From Ecdyonurus torrentis (taxonomy: Eukaryota > Arthropoda > Insecta > Ephemeroptera > Heptageniidae), in assembly GCA_949318235.1 (NCBI GenBank), contig OX439129.1, forward strand, positions 1,798,001-1,862,000: a stretch of DNA of 64,000 nt, in the 5' to 3' direction. Positions within the stretch are counted from its first letter, which is position 1. Each line of letters opens with the position of its first letter. Position numbers and translations under genes: made by a program. Of this stretch, positions 50,782-63,039 are shown one piece after another. The notes beneath the pieces are model-generated. The model did not search any database, was not told the DNA's origin, and saw only the letters and a program-made list of their open reading frames with translations.

Positions 50782-52569
50782 CTCGATTATCTCAAAAACT
50801 ATAAGAGTTAAATTTTTTTTAAGTAGCACCATTAGATTTGGCGCATTTTTTCACATAAGAATCACTGCTTATTTACTTGATTACATGAACTTTTGTTTTC
50901 AGATTAAAAACTCGATTATCTCAAAAACTATTAGAGTTAAAATTTTTTAATTAGCACCATTGAATTCTGCGCATTTTTTTACATAAGAATCACTCCTTAT
51001 TTACTTGATTACATGAACTTTTGTTTACAGATTAAAAACTCGATTATCTCAAAAACTATAAGTGTTAAAATTTTTTAAGTAGTACCATTAAATTCTGCGC
51101 ATTTTTTCACATAAGAATCACTCTTCATTTACTTGATTACATGAACTTTTGTTTACAGAATATAAACTCGATTATCTCAAAAACTATGAGTGTTAAAATT
51201 TTTTAATTAGCACCATTAGCTTCGCCGCATTTTTTCACATAAGAATCAGTCCTTATTTACTTGATTACATGAACTTTTGTTTACAGAATAAAAACTCGAT
51301 TATCTCAAAAACTATAAGTGTTAAAATTTTTTAAGTAGCACCATTGAATTCTGCGCATTTTTTCACATAAAAATCACTCCTCATTTACTTGATTACATGA
51401 ACTTTTGTTTACAGTATAAAAACTCGATTATCTCAAAAACTATAAAAGTTAAATTTTTTTAATTGGCACCATTAGATTCGCTGCATTTTTTCACATAAGA
51501 ATCACTCTTCATTTACTTGATTACATGAACTTTTGTTTACAGATTAAAAACTCGATTATTTCAAAAACTATAAGAGTTAAATTTTTTTAAGTAGCACCAT
51601 TGGATTTGGCGCATTTTTTCACATAAGAATCACTCCTCATTTACTTGATTACATGAACTTTTGTTTACAGAATAAAAACTCGATTATCTCAAAAACTATG
51701 AGTGTTAAAATTTTTTAAGTAGCACCATTGAATTCTGCGCATTTTTTTACATAAGAATCACTCCTTATTTACTTGATTACATGAACTTTTGTTTACAGAA
51801 TAAAAACTCGATTATCTCAAAAACTATAAGTGTTAAAATTTTTTAAGTAGCAACATTGAATTCTGCGCATTTGTTCACATATAAATCACTAATTATTTAC
51901 TTGATTACATGAACTTTTGTTTACAGAATAAAAACTCGATTATCTCAAAAACTATAAGTGTTAAAATTTTTTAAGTAGTACCATTAAATTCTGCGCATTT
52001 TTTCACATAAGAATCACTCTTCATTTACTTGATTACATGAACTTTTGTTTACAGAATATAAACTCGATTATCTCAAAAACTATGAGTGTTAAAATTTTTT
52101 AATTAGCACCATTAGCTTCGCCGCATTTTTTCACATAAGAATCAGTCCTTATTTACTTGATTACATGAACTTTTGTTTACAGAATAAAAACTCGATTATC
52201 TCAAAAACTATAAGTGTTAAAATTTTTTAAGTAGCACCATTGAATTCTGCGCATTTTTTCACATAAAAATCACTCCTCATTTACTTGATTACATGAATTT
52301 TTGTTTACAGTATAAAAACTCGATTATCTCAAAAACTATAAAAGTTAAATTTTTTTAATTGGCACCATTAGATTCGCCGCATTTTTTCACATAAGAATCA
52401 CTCCTTATTTACTTGATTACATGAACTTTTGTTTACAGATTAAAAACTCGATTATTTCAAAAACTATAAGAGTTAAATTTTTTTAAGTAGCACCATTAGA
52501 TTCGCCGCATTTTTTCACATAAGAATCACTCCTTATTTACTTGATTACATGAACTTTACAGATTAAAAA
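50782..52569 (+). repeat. 14-mer HOR, 1,788 bp, copy 2
   Basis: It has the same order as copy 1. It lacks the two private changes (ctcaattat in O and gatttcatg in If) that mark the copies at 56,017 and 61,252. The ancestral bases here are a G at 50,785 and an A at 52,291. Confidence 0.88.
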
Positions 52570-55500
52570 CTCGATTATCTCAAAAACTATAAGAGTTAAA
52601 TTTTTTTTAAGTAGCACCATTAGATTTGGCGCATTTTTTCACATAAGAATCACTGCTTATTTACTTGATTACATGAACTTTTGTTTTCAGATTAAAAACT
52701 CGATTATCTCAAAAACTATTAGAGTTAAAATTTTTTAATTAGCACCATTGAATTCTGCGCATTTTTTTACATAAGAATCACTCCTTATTTACTTGATTAC
52801 ATGAACTTTTGTTTACAGATTAAAAACTCGATTATCTCAAAAACTATAAGTGTTAAAATTTTTTAAGTAGTACCATTAAATTCTGCGCATTTTTTCACAT
52901 AAGAATCACTCTTCATTTACTTGATTACATGAACTTTTGTTTACAGAATATAAACTCGATTATCTCAAAAACTATGAGTGTTAAAATTTTTTAATTAGCA
53001 CCATTAGCTTCGCCGCATTTTTTCACATAAGAATCAGTCCTTATTTACTTGATTACATGAACTTTTGTTTACAGAATAAAAACTCGATTATCTCAAAAAC
53101 TATAAGTGTTAAAATTTTTTAAGTAGCACCATTGAATTCTGCGCATTTTTTCACATAAAAATCACTCCTCATTTACTTGATTACATGAACTTTTGTTTAC
53201 AGTATAAAAACTCGATTATCTCAAAAACTATAAAAGTTAAATTTTTTTAATTGGCACCATTAGATTCGCTGCATTTTTTCACATAAGAATCACTCTTCAT
53301 TTACTTGATTACATGAACTTTTGTTTACAGATTAAAAACTCGATTATTTCAAAAACTATAAGAGTTAAATTTTTTTAAGTAGCACCATTGGATTTGGCGC
53401 ATTTTTTCACATAAGAATCACTCCTCATTTACTTGATTACATGAACTTTTGTTTACAGAATAAAAACTCGATTATCTCAAAAACTATGAGTGTTAAAATT
53501 TTTTAAGTAGCACCATTGAATTCTGCGCATTTTTTTACATAAGAATCACTCCTTATTTACTTGATTACATGAACTTTTGTTTACAGAATAAAAACTCGAT
53601 TATCTCAAAAACTATAAGTGTTAAAATTTTTTAAGTAGCACCATTGAATTCTGCGCATTTTTTCACATAAAAATCACTCCTCATTTACTTGATTACATGA
53701 ATTTTTGTTTACAGTATAAAAACTCGATTATCTCAAAAACTATAAAAGTTAAATTTTTTAATTGGCACCATTAGATTCGCCGCATTTTTTCACATAAGAA
53801 TCACTCCTTATTTACTTGATTACATGAACTTTTGTTTACAGATTAAAAACTCGATTATTTCAAAAACTATAAGAGTTAAATTTTTTTAAGTAGCACCATT
53901 AGATTCGCCGCATTTTTTCACATAAGAATCACTCCTTATTTACTTGATTACATGAACTTTACAGATTAAAAACTCGATTATCTCAAAAACTATAAGAGTT
54001 AAATTTTTTTTAAGTAGCACCATTAGATTTGGCGCATTTTTTCACATAAGAATCACTGCTTATTTACTTGATTACATGAACTTTTGTTTTCAGATTAAAA
54101 ACTCGATTATCTCAAAAACTATTAGAGTTAAAATTTTTTAATTAGCACCATTGAATTCTGCGCATTTTTTTACATAAGAATCACTCCTTATTTACTTGAT
54201 TACATGAACTTTTGTTTACAGATTAAAAACTCGATTATCTCAAAAACTATAAGTGTTAAAATTTTTTAAGTAGTACCATTAAATTCTGCGCATTTTTTCA
54301 CATAAGAATCACTCTTCATTTACTTGATTACATGAACTTTTGTTTACAGAATATAAACTCGATTATCTCAAAAACTATGAGTGTTAAAATTTTTTAATTA
54401 GCACCATTAGCTTCGCCGCATTTTTTCACATAAGAATCAGTCCTTATTTACTTGATTACATGAACTTTTGTTTACAGAATAAAAACTCGATTATCTCAAA
54501 AACTATAAGTGTTAAAATTTTTTAAGTAGCACCATTGAATTCTGCGCATTTTTTCACATAAAAATCACTCCTCATTTACTTGATTACATGAACTTTTGTT
54601 TACAGAATATAAACTCGATTATCTCAAAAACTATGAGTGTTAAAATTTTTTAATTAGCACCATTAGCTTCGCCGCATTTTTTCACATAAGAATCAGTCCT
54701 TATTTACTTGATTACATGAACTTTTGTTTACAGAATAAAAACTCGATTATCTCAAAAACTATAAGTGTTAAAATTTTTTAAGTAGCACCATTGAATTCTG
54801 CGCATTTTTTCACATAAAAATCACTCCTCATTTACTTGATTACATGAACTTTTGTTTACAGATTAAAAACTCGATTATCTCAAAAACTATAAGTGTTAAA
54901 ATTTTTTAAGTAGTACCATTAAATTCTGCGCATTTTTTCACATAAGAATCACTCTTCATTTACTTGATTACATGAACTTTTGTTTACAGAATATAAACTC
55001 GATTATCTCAAAAACTATGAGTGTTAAAATTTTTTAATTAGCACCATTAGCTTCGCCGCATTTTTTCACATAAGAATCAGTCCTTATTTACTTGATTACA
55101 TGAACTTTTGTTTACAGAATAAAAACTCGATTATCTCAAAAACTATAAGTGTTAAAATTTTTTAAGTAGCACCATTGAATTCTGCGCATTTTTTCACATA
55201 AAAATCACTCCTCATTTACTTGATTACATGAACTTTTGTTTACAGTATAAAAACTCGATTATCTCAAAAACTATAAAAGTTAAATTTTTTTAATTGGCAC
55301 CATTAGATTCGCTGCATTTTTTCACATAAGAATCACTCTTCATTTACTTGATTACATGAACTTTTGTTTACAGATTAAAAACTCGATTATTTCAAAAACT
55401 ATAAGAGTTAAATTTTTTTAAGTAGCACCATTGGATTTGGCGCATTTTTTCACATAAGAATCACTCCTCATTTACTTGATTACATGAACTTTTGTTTACA

Positions 55501-57804
55501 GAATAAAAACTCGATTATCTCAAAAACTATGAGTGTTAAAATTTTTTAAGTAGCACCATTGAATTCTGCGCATTTTTTTACATAAGAATCACTCCTTATT
55601 TACTTGATTACATGAACTTTTGTTTACAGAATAAAAACTCGATTATCTCAAAAACTATAAGTGTTAAAATTTTTTAAGTAGCACCATTGAATTCTGCGCA
55701 TTTTTTCACATAAAAATCACTCCTCATTTACTTGATTACATGAATTTTTGTTTACAGTATAAAAACTCGATTATCTCAAAAACTATAAAAGTTAAATTTT
55801 TTTAATTGGCACCATTAGATTCGCCGCATTTTTTCACATAAGAATCACTCCTTATTTACTTGATTACATGAACTTTTGTTTACAGATTAAAAACTCGATT
55901 ATTTCAAAAACTATAAGAGTTAAATTTTTTTAAGTAGCACCATTAGATTCGCCGCATTTTTTCACATAAGAATCACTCCTTATTTACTTGATTACATGAA
56001 CTTTACAGATTAAAAACTCAATTATCTCAAAAACTATAAGAGTTAAATTTTTTTTAAGTAGCACCATTAGATTTGGCGCATTTTTTCACATAAGAATCAC
56101 TGCTTATTTACTTGATTACATGAACTTTTGTTTTCAGATTAAAAACTCGATTATCTCAAAAACTATTAGAGTTAAAATTTTTTAATTAGCACCATTGAAT
56201 TCTGCGCATTTTTTTACATAAGAATCACTCCTTATTTACTTGATTACATGAACTTTTGTTTACAGATTAAAAACTCGATTATCTCAAAAACTATAAGTGT
56301 TAAAATTTTTTAAGTAGTACCATTAAATTCTGCGCATTTTTTCACATAAGAATCACTCTTCATTTACTTGATTACATGAACTTTTGTTTACAGAATATAA
56401 ACTCGATTATCTCAAAAACTATGAGTGTTAAAATTTTTTAATTAGCACCATTAGCTTCGCCGCATTTTTTCACATAAGAATCAGTCCTTATTTACTTGAT
56501 TACATGAACTTTTGTTTACAGAATAAAAACTCGATTATCTCAAAAACTATAAGTGTTAAAATTTTTTAAGTAGCACCATTGAATTCTGCGCATTTTTTCA
56601 CATAAAAATCACTCCTCATTTACTTGATTACATGAACTTTTGTTTACAGTATAAAAACTCGATTATCTCAAAAACTATAAAAGTTAAATTTTTTTAATTG
56701 GCACCATTAGATTCGCTGCATTTTTTCACATAAGAATCACTCTTCATTTACTTGATTACATGAACTTTTGTTTACAGATTAAAAACTCGATTATTTCAAA
56801 AACTATAAGAGTTAAATTTTTTTAAGTAGCACCATTGGATTTGGCGCATTTTTTCACATAAGAATCACTCCTCATTTACTTGATTACATGAACTTTTGTT
56901 TACAGAATAAAAACTCGATTATCTCAAAAACTATGAGTGTTAAAATTTTTTAAGTAGCACCATTGAATTCTGCGCATTTTTTTACATAAGAATCACTCCT
57001 TATTTACTTGATTACATGAACTTTTGTTTACAGAATAAAAACTCGATTATCTCAAAAACTATAAGTGTTAAAATTTTTTAAGTAGCAACATTGAATTCTG
57101 CGCATTTGTTCACATATAAATCACTAATTATTTACTTGATTACATGAACTTTTGTTTACAGAATAAAAACTCGATTATCTCAAAAACTATAAGTGTTAAA
57201 ATTTTTTAAGTAGTACCATTAAATTCTGCGCATTTTTTCACATAAGAATCACTCTTCATTTACTTGATTACATGAACTTTTGTTTACAGAATATAAACTC
57301 GATTATCTCAAAAACTATGAGTGTTAAAATTTTTTAATTAGCACCATTAGCTTCGCCGCATTTTTTCACATAAGAATCAGTCCTTATTTACTTGATTACA
57401 TGAACTTTTGTTTACAGAATAAAAACTCGATTATCTCAAAAACTATAAGTGTTAAAATTTTTTAAGTAGCACCATTGAATTCTGCGCATTTTTTCACATA
57501 AAAATCACTCCTCATTTACTTGATTTCATGAATTTTTGTTTACAGTATAAAAACTCGATTATCTCAAAAACTATAAAAGTTAAATTTTTTTAATTGGCAC
57601 CATTAGATTCGCCGCATTTTTTCACATAAGAATCACTCCTTATTTACTTGATTACATGAACTTTTGTTTACAGATTAAAAACTCGATTATTTCAAAAACT
57701 ATAAGAGTTAAATTTTTTTAAGTAGCACCATTAGATTCGCCGCATTTTTTCACATAAGAATCACTCCTTATTTACTTGATTACATGAACTTTACAGATTA
57801 AAAA
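52570..57804 (+). repeat. Super-HOR 41-mer, 5,235 bp, copy 1
   Basis: It consists of an 11-mer (52,570-53,972, 1,403 bp), a 16-mer (53,973-56,016, 2,044 bp) and a 14-mer (56,017-57,804, 1,788 bp). The 11-mer is the 14-mer without A2-G-H, and its Jc has one T fewer in the A/T tract. The 16-mer carries extra H-I-G-H-I and lacks A2-G-H. The 14-mer has the private A at 56,020 and T at 57,526. All of these recur at an exact 5,235-bp offset in the next copy. Confidence 0.9.
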
Positions 57805-60800
57805 CTCGATTATCTCAAAAACTATAAGAGTTAAATTTTTTTTAAGTAGCACCATTAGATTTGGCGCATTTTTTCACATAAGAATCACTGCTTATTTACT
57901 TGATTACATGAACTTTTGTTTTCAGATTAAAAACTCGATTATCTCAAAAACTATTAGAGTTAAAATTTTTTAATTAGCACCATTGAATTCTGCGCATTTT
58001 TTTACATAAGAATCACTCCTTATTTACTTGATTACATGAACTTTTGTTTACAGATTAAAAACTCGATTATCTCAAAAACTATAAGTGTTAAAATTTTTTA
58101 AGTAGTACCATTAAATTCTGCGCATTTTTTCACATAAGAATCACTCTTCATTTACTTGATTACATGAACTTTTGTTTACAGAATATAAACTCGATTATCT
58201 CAAAAACTATGAGTGTTAAAATTTTTTAATTAGCACCATTAGCTTCGCCGCATTTTTTCACATAAGAATCAGTCCTTATTTACTTGATTACATGAACTTT
58301 TGTTTACAGAATAAAAACTCGATTATCTCAAAAACTATAAGTGTTAAAATTTTTTAAGTAGCACCATTGAATTCTGCGCATTTTTTCACATAAAAATCAC
58401 TCCTCATTTACTTGATTACATGAACTTTTGTTTACAGTATAAAAACTCGATTATCTCAAAAACTATAAAAGTTAAATTTTTTTAATTGGCACCATTAGAT
58501 TCGCTGCATTTTTTCACATAAGAATCACTCTTCATTTACTTGATTACATGAACTTTTGTTTACAGATTAAAAACTCGATTATTTCAAAAACTATAAGAGT
58601 TAAATTTTTTTAAGTAGCACCATTGGATTTGGCGCATTTTTTCACATAAGAATCACTCCTCATTTACTTGATTACATGAACTTTTGTTTACAGAATAAAA
58701 ACTCGATTATCTCAAAAACTATGAGTGTTAAAATTTTTTAAGTAGCACCATTGAATTCTGCGCATTTTTTTACATAAGAATCACTCCTTATTTACTTGAT
58801 TACATGAACTTTTGTTTACAGAATAAAAACTCGATTATCTCAAAAACTATAAGTGTTAAAATTTTTTAAGTAGCACCATTGAATTCTGCGCATTTTTTCA
58901 CATAAAAATCACTCCTCATTTACTTGATTACATGAATTTTTGTTTACAGTATAAAAACTCGATTATCTCAAAAACTATAAAAGTTAAATTTTTTAATTGG
59001 CACCATTAGATTCGCCGCATTTTTTCACATAAGAATCACTCCTTATTTACTTGATTACATGAACTTTTGTTTACAGATTAAAAACTCGATTATTTCAAAA
59101 ACTATAAGAGTTAAATTTTTTTAAGTAGCACCATTAGATTCGCCGCATTTTTTCACATAAGAATCACTCCTTATTTACTTGATTACATGAACTTTACAGA
59201 TTAAAAACTCGATTATCTCAAAAACTATAAGAGTTAAATTTTTTTTAAGTAGCACCATTAGATTTGGCGCATTTTTTCACATAAGAATCACTGCTTATTT
59301 ACTTGATTACATGAACTTTTGTTTTCAGATTAAAAACTCGATTATCTCAAAAACTATTAGAGTTAAAATTTTTTAATTAGCACCATTGAATTCTGCGCAT
59401 TTTTTTACATAAGAATCACTCCTTATTTACTTGATTACATGAACTTTTGTTTACAGATTAAAAACTCGATTATCTCAAAAACTATAAGTGTTAAAATTTT
59501 TTAAGTAGTACCATTAAATTCTGCGCATTTTTTCACATAAGAATCACTCTTCATTTACTTGATTACATGAACTTTTGTTTACAGAATATAAACTCGATTA
59601 TCTCAAAAACTATGAGTGTTAAAATTTTTTAATTAGCACCATTAGCTTCGCCGCATTTTTTCACATAAGAATCAGTCCTTATTTACTTGATTACATGAAC
59701 TTTTGTTTACAGAATAAAAACTCGATTATCTCAAAAACTATAAGTGTTAAAATTTTTTAAGTAGCACCATTGAATTCTGCGCATTTTTTCACATAAAAAT
59801 CACTCCTCATTTACTTGATTACATGAACTTTTGTTTACAGAATATAAACTCGATTATCTCAAAAACTATGAGTGTTAAAATTTTTTAATTAGCACCATTA
59901 GCTTCGCCGCATTTTTTCACATAAGAATCAGTCCTTATTTACTTGATTACATGAACTTTTGTTTACAGAATAAAAACTCGATTATCTCAAAAACTATAAG
60001 TGTTAAAATTTTTTAAGTAGCACCATTGAATTCTGCGCATTTTTTCACATAAAAATCACTCCTCATTTACTTGATTACATGAACTTTTGTTTACAGATTA
60101 AAAACTCGATTATCTCAAAAACTATAAGTGTTAAAATTTTTTAAGTAGTACCATTAAATTCTGCGCATTTTTTCACATAAGAATCACTCTTCATTTACTT
60201 GATTACATGAACTTTTGTTTACAGAATATAAACTCGATTATCTCAAAAACTATGAGTGTTAAAATTTTTTAATTAGCACCATTAGCTTCGCCGCATTTTT
60301 TCACATAAGAATCAGTCCTTATTTACTTGATTACATGAACTTTTGTTTACAGAATAAAAACTCGATTATCTCAAAAACTATAAGTGTTAAAATTTTTTAA
60401 GTAGCACCATTGAATTCTGCGCATTTTTTCACATAAAAATCACTCCTCATTTACTTGATTACATGAACTTTTGTTTACAGTATAAAAACTCGATTATCTC
60501 AAAAACTATAAAAGTTAAATTTTTTTAATTGGCACCATTAGATTCGCTGCATTTTTTCACATAAGAATCACTCTTCATTTACTTGATTACATGAACTTTT
60601 GTTTACAGATTAAAAACTCGATTATTTCAAAAACTATAAGAGTTAAATTTTTTTAAGTAGCACCATTGGATTTGGCGCATTTTTTCACATAAGAATCACT
60701 CCTCATTTACTTGATTACATGAACTTTTGTTTACAGAATAAAAACTCGATTATCTCAAAAACTATGAGTGTTAAAATTTTTTAAGTAGCACCATTGAATT

Positions 60801-63039
60801 CTGCGCATTTTTTTACATAAGAATCACTCCTTATTTACTTGATTACATGAACTTTTGTTTACAGAATAAAAACTCGATTATCTCAAAAACTATAAGTGTT
60901 AAAATTTTTTAAGTAGCACCATTGAATTCTGCGCATTTTTTCACATAAAAATCACTCCTCATTTACTTGATTACATGAATTTTTGTTTACAGTATAAAAA
61001 CTCGATTATCTCAAAAACTATAAAAGTTAAATTTTTTTAATTGGCACCATTAGATTCGCCGCATTTTTTCACATAAGAATCACTCCTTATTTACTTGATT
61101 ACATGAACTTTTGTTTACAGATTAAAAACTCGATTATTTCAAAAACTATAAGAGTTAAATTTTTTTAAGTAGCACCATTAGATTCGCCGCATTTTTTCAC
61201 ATAAGAATCACTCCTTATTTACTTGATTACATGAACTTTACAGATTAAAAACTCAATTATCTCAAAAACTATAAGAGTTAAATTTTTTTTAAGTAGCACC
61301 ATTAGATTTGGCGCATTTTTTCACATAAGAATCACTGCTTATTTACTTGATTACATGAACTTTTGTTTTCAGATTAAAAACTCGATTATCTCAAAAACTA
61401 TTAGAGTTAAAATTTTTTAATTAGCACCATTGAATTCTGCGCATTTTTTTACATAAGAATCACTCCTTATTTACTTGATTACATGAACTTTTGTTTACAG
61501 ATTAAAAACTCGATTATCTCAAAAACTATAAGTGTTAAAATTTTTTAAGTAGTACCATTAAATTCTGCGCATTTTTTCACATAAGAATCACTCTTCATTT
61601 ACTTGATTACATGAACTTTTGTTTACAGAATATAAACTCGATTATCTCAAAAACTATGAGTGTTAAAATTTTTTAATTAGCACCATTAGCTTCGCCGCAT
61701 TTTTTCACATAAGAATCAGTCCTTATTTACTTGATTACATGAACTTTTGTTTACAGAATAAAAACTCGATTATCTCAAAAACTATAAGTGTTAAAATTTT
61801 TTAAGTAGCACCATTGAATTCTGCGCATTTTTTCACATAAAAATCACTCCTCATTTACTTGATTACATGAACTTTTGTTTACAGTATAAAAACTCGATTA
61901 TCTCAAAAACTATAAAAGTTAAATTTTTTTAATTGGCACCATTAGATTCGCTGCATTTTTTCACATAAGAATCACTCTTCATTTACTTGATTACATGAAC
62001 TTTTGTTTACAGATTAAAAACTCGATTATTTCAAAAACTATAAGAGTTAAATTTTTTTAAGTAGCACCATTGGATTTGGCGCATTTTTTCACATAAGAAT
62101 CACTCCTCATTTACTTGATTACATGAACTTTTGTTTACAGAATAAAAACTCGATTATCTCAAAAACTATGAGTGTTAAAATTTTTTAAGTAGCACCATTG
62201 AATTCTGCGCATTTTTTTACATAAGAATCACTCCTTATTTACTTGATTACATGAACTTTTGTTTACAGAATAAAAACTCGATTATCTCAAAAACTATAAG
62301 TGTTAAAATTTTTTAAGTAGCAACATTGAATTCTGCGCATTTGTTCACATATAAATCACTAATTATTTACTTGATTACATGAACTTTTGTTTACAGAATA
62401 AAAACTCGATTATCTCAAAAACTATAAGTGTTAAAATTTTTTAAGTAGTACCATTAAATTCTGCGCATTTTTTCACATAAGAATCACTCTTCATTTACTT
62501 GATTACATGAACTTTTGTTTACAGAATATAAACTCGATTATCTCAAAAACTATGAGTGTTAAAATTTTTTAATTAGCACCATTAGCTTCGCCGCATTTTT
62601 TCACATAAGAATCAGTCCTTATTTACTTGATTACATGAACTTTTGTTTACAGAATAAAAACTCGATTATCTCAAAAACTATAAGTGTTAAAATTTTTTAA
62701 GTAGCACCATTGAATTCTGCGCATTTTTTCACATAAAAATCACTCCTCATTTACTTGATTTCATGAATTTTTGTTTACAGTATAAAAACTCGATTATCTC
62801 AAAAACTATAAAAGTTAAATTTTTTTAATTGGCACCATTAGATTCGCCGCATTTTTTCACATAAGAATCACTCCTTATTTACTTGATTACATGAACTTTT
62901 GTTTACAGATTAAAAACTCGATTATTTCAAAAACTATAAGAGTTAAATTTTTTTAAGTAGCACCATTAGATTCGCCGCATTTTTTCACATAAGAATCACT
63001 CCTTATTTACTTGATTACATGAACTTTACAGATTAAAAA
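57805..63039 (+). repeat. Super-HOR 41-mer, 5,235 bp, copy 2
   Basis: The order is again 11-mer (57,805-59,207), 16-mer (59,208-61,251) and 14-mer (61,252-63,039). The private bases recur at 61,255 and 62,761, each 5,235 bp after copy 1. I saw no other difference between the copies by eye. This is probably among the most recent large duplications in the window. Confidence 0.9.
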
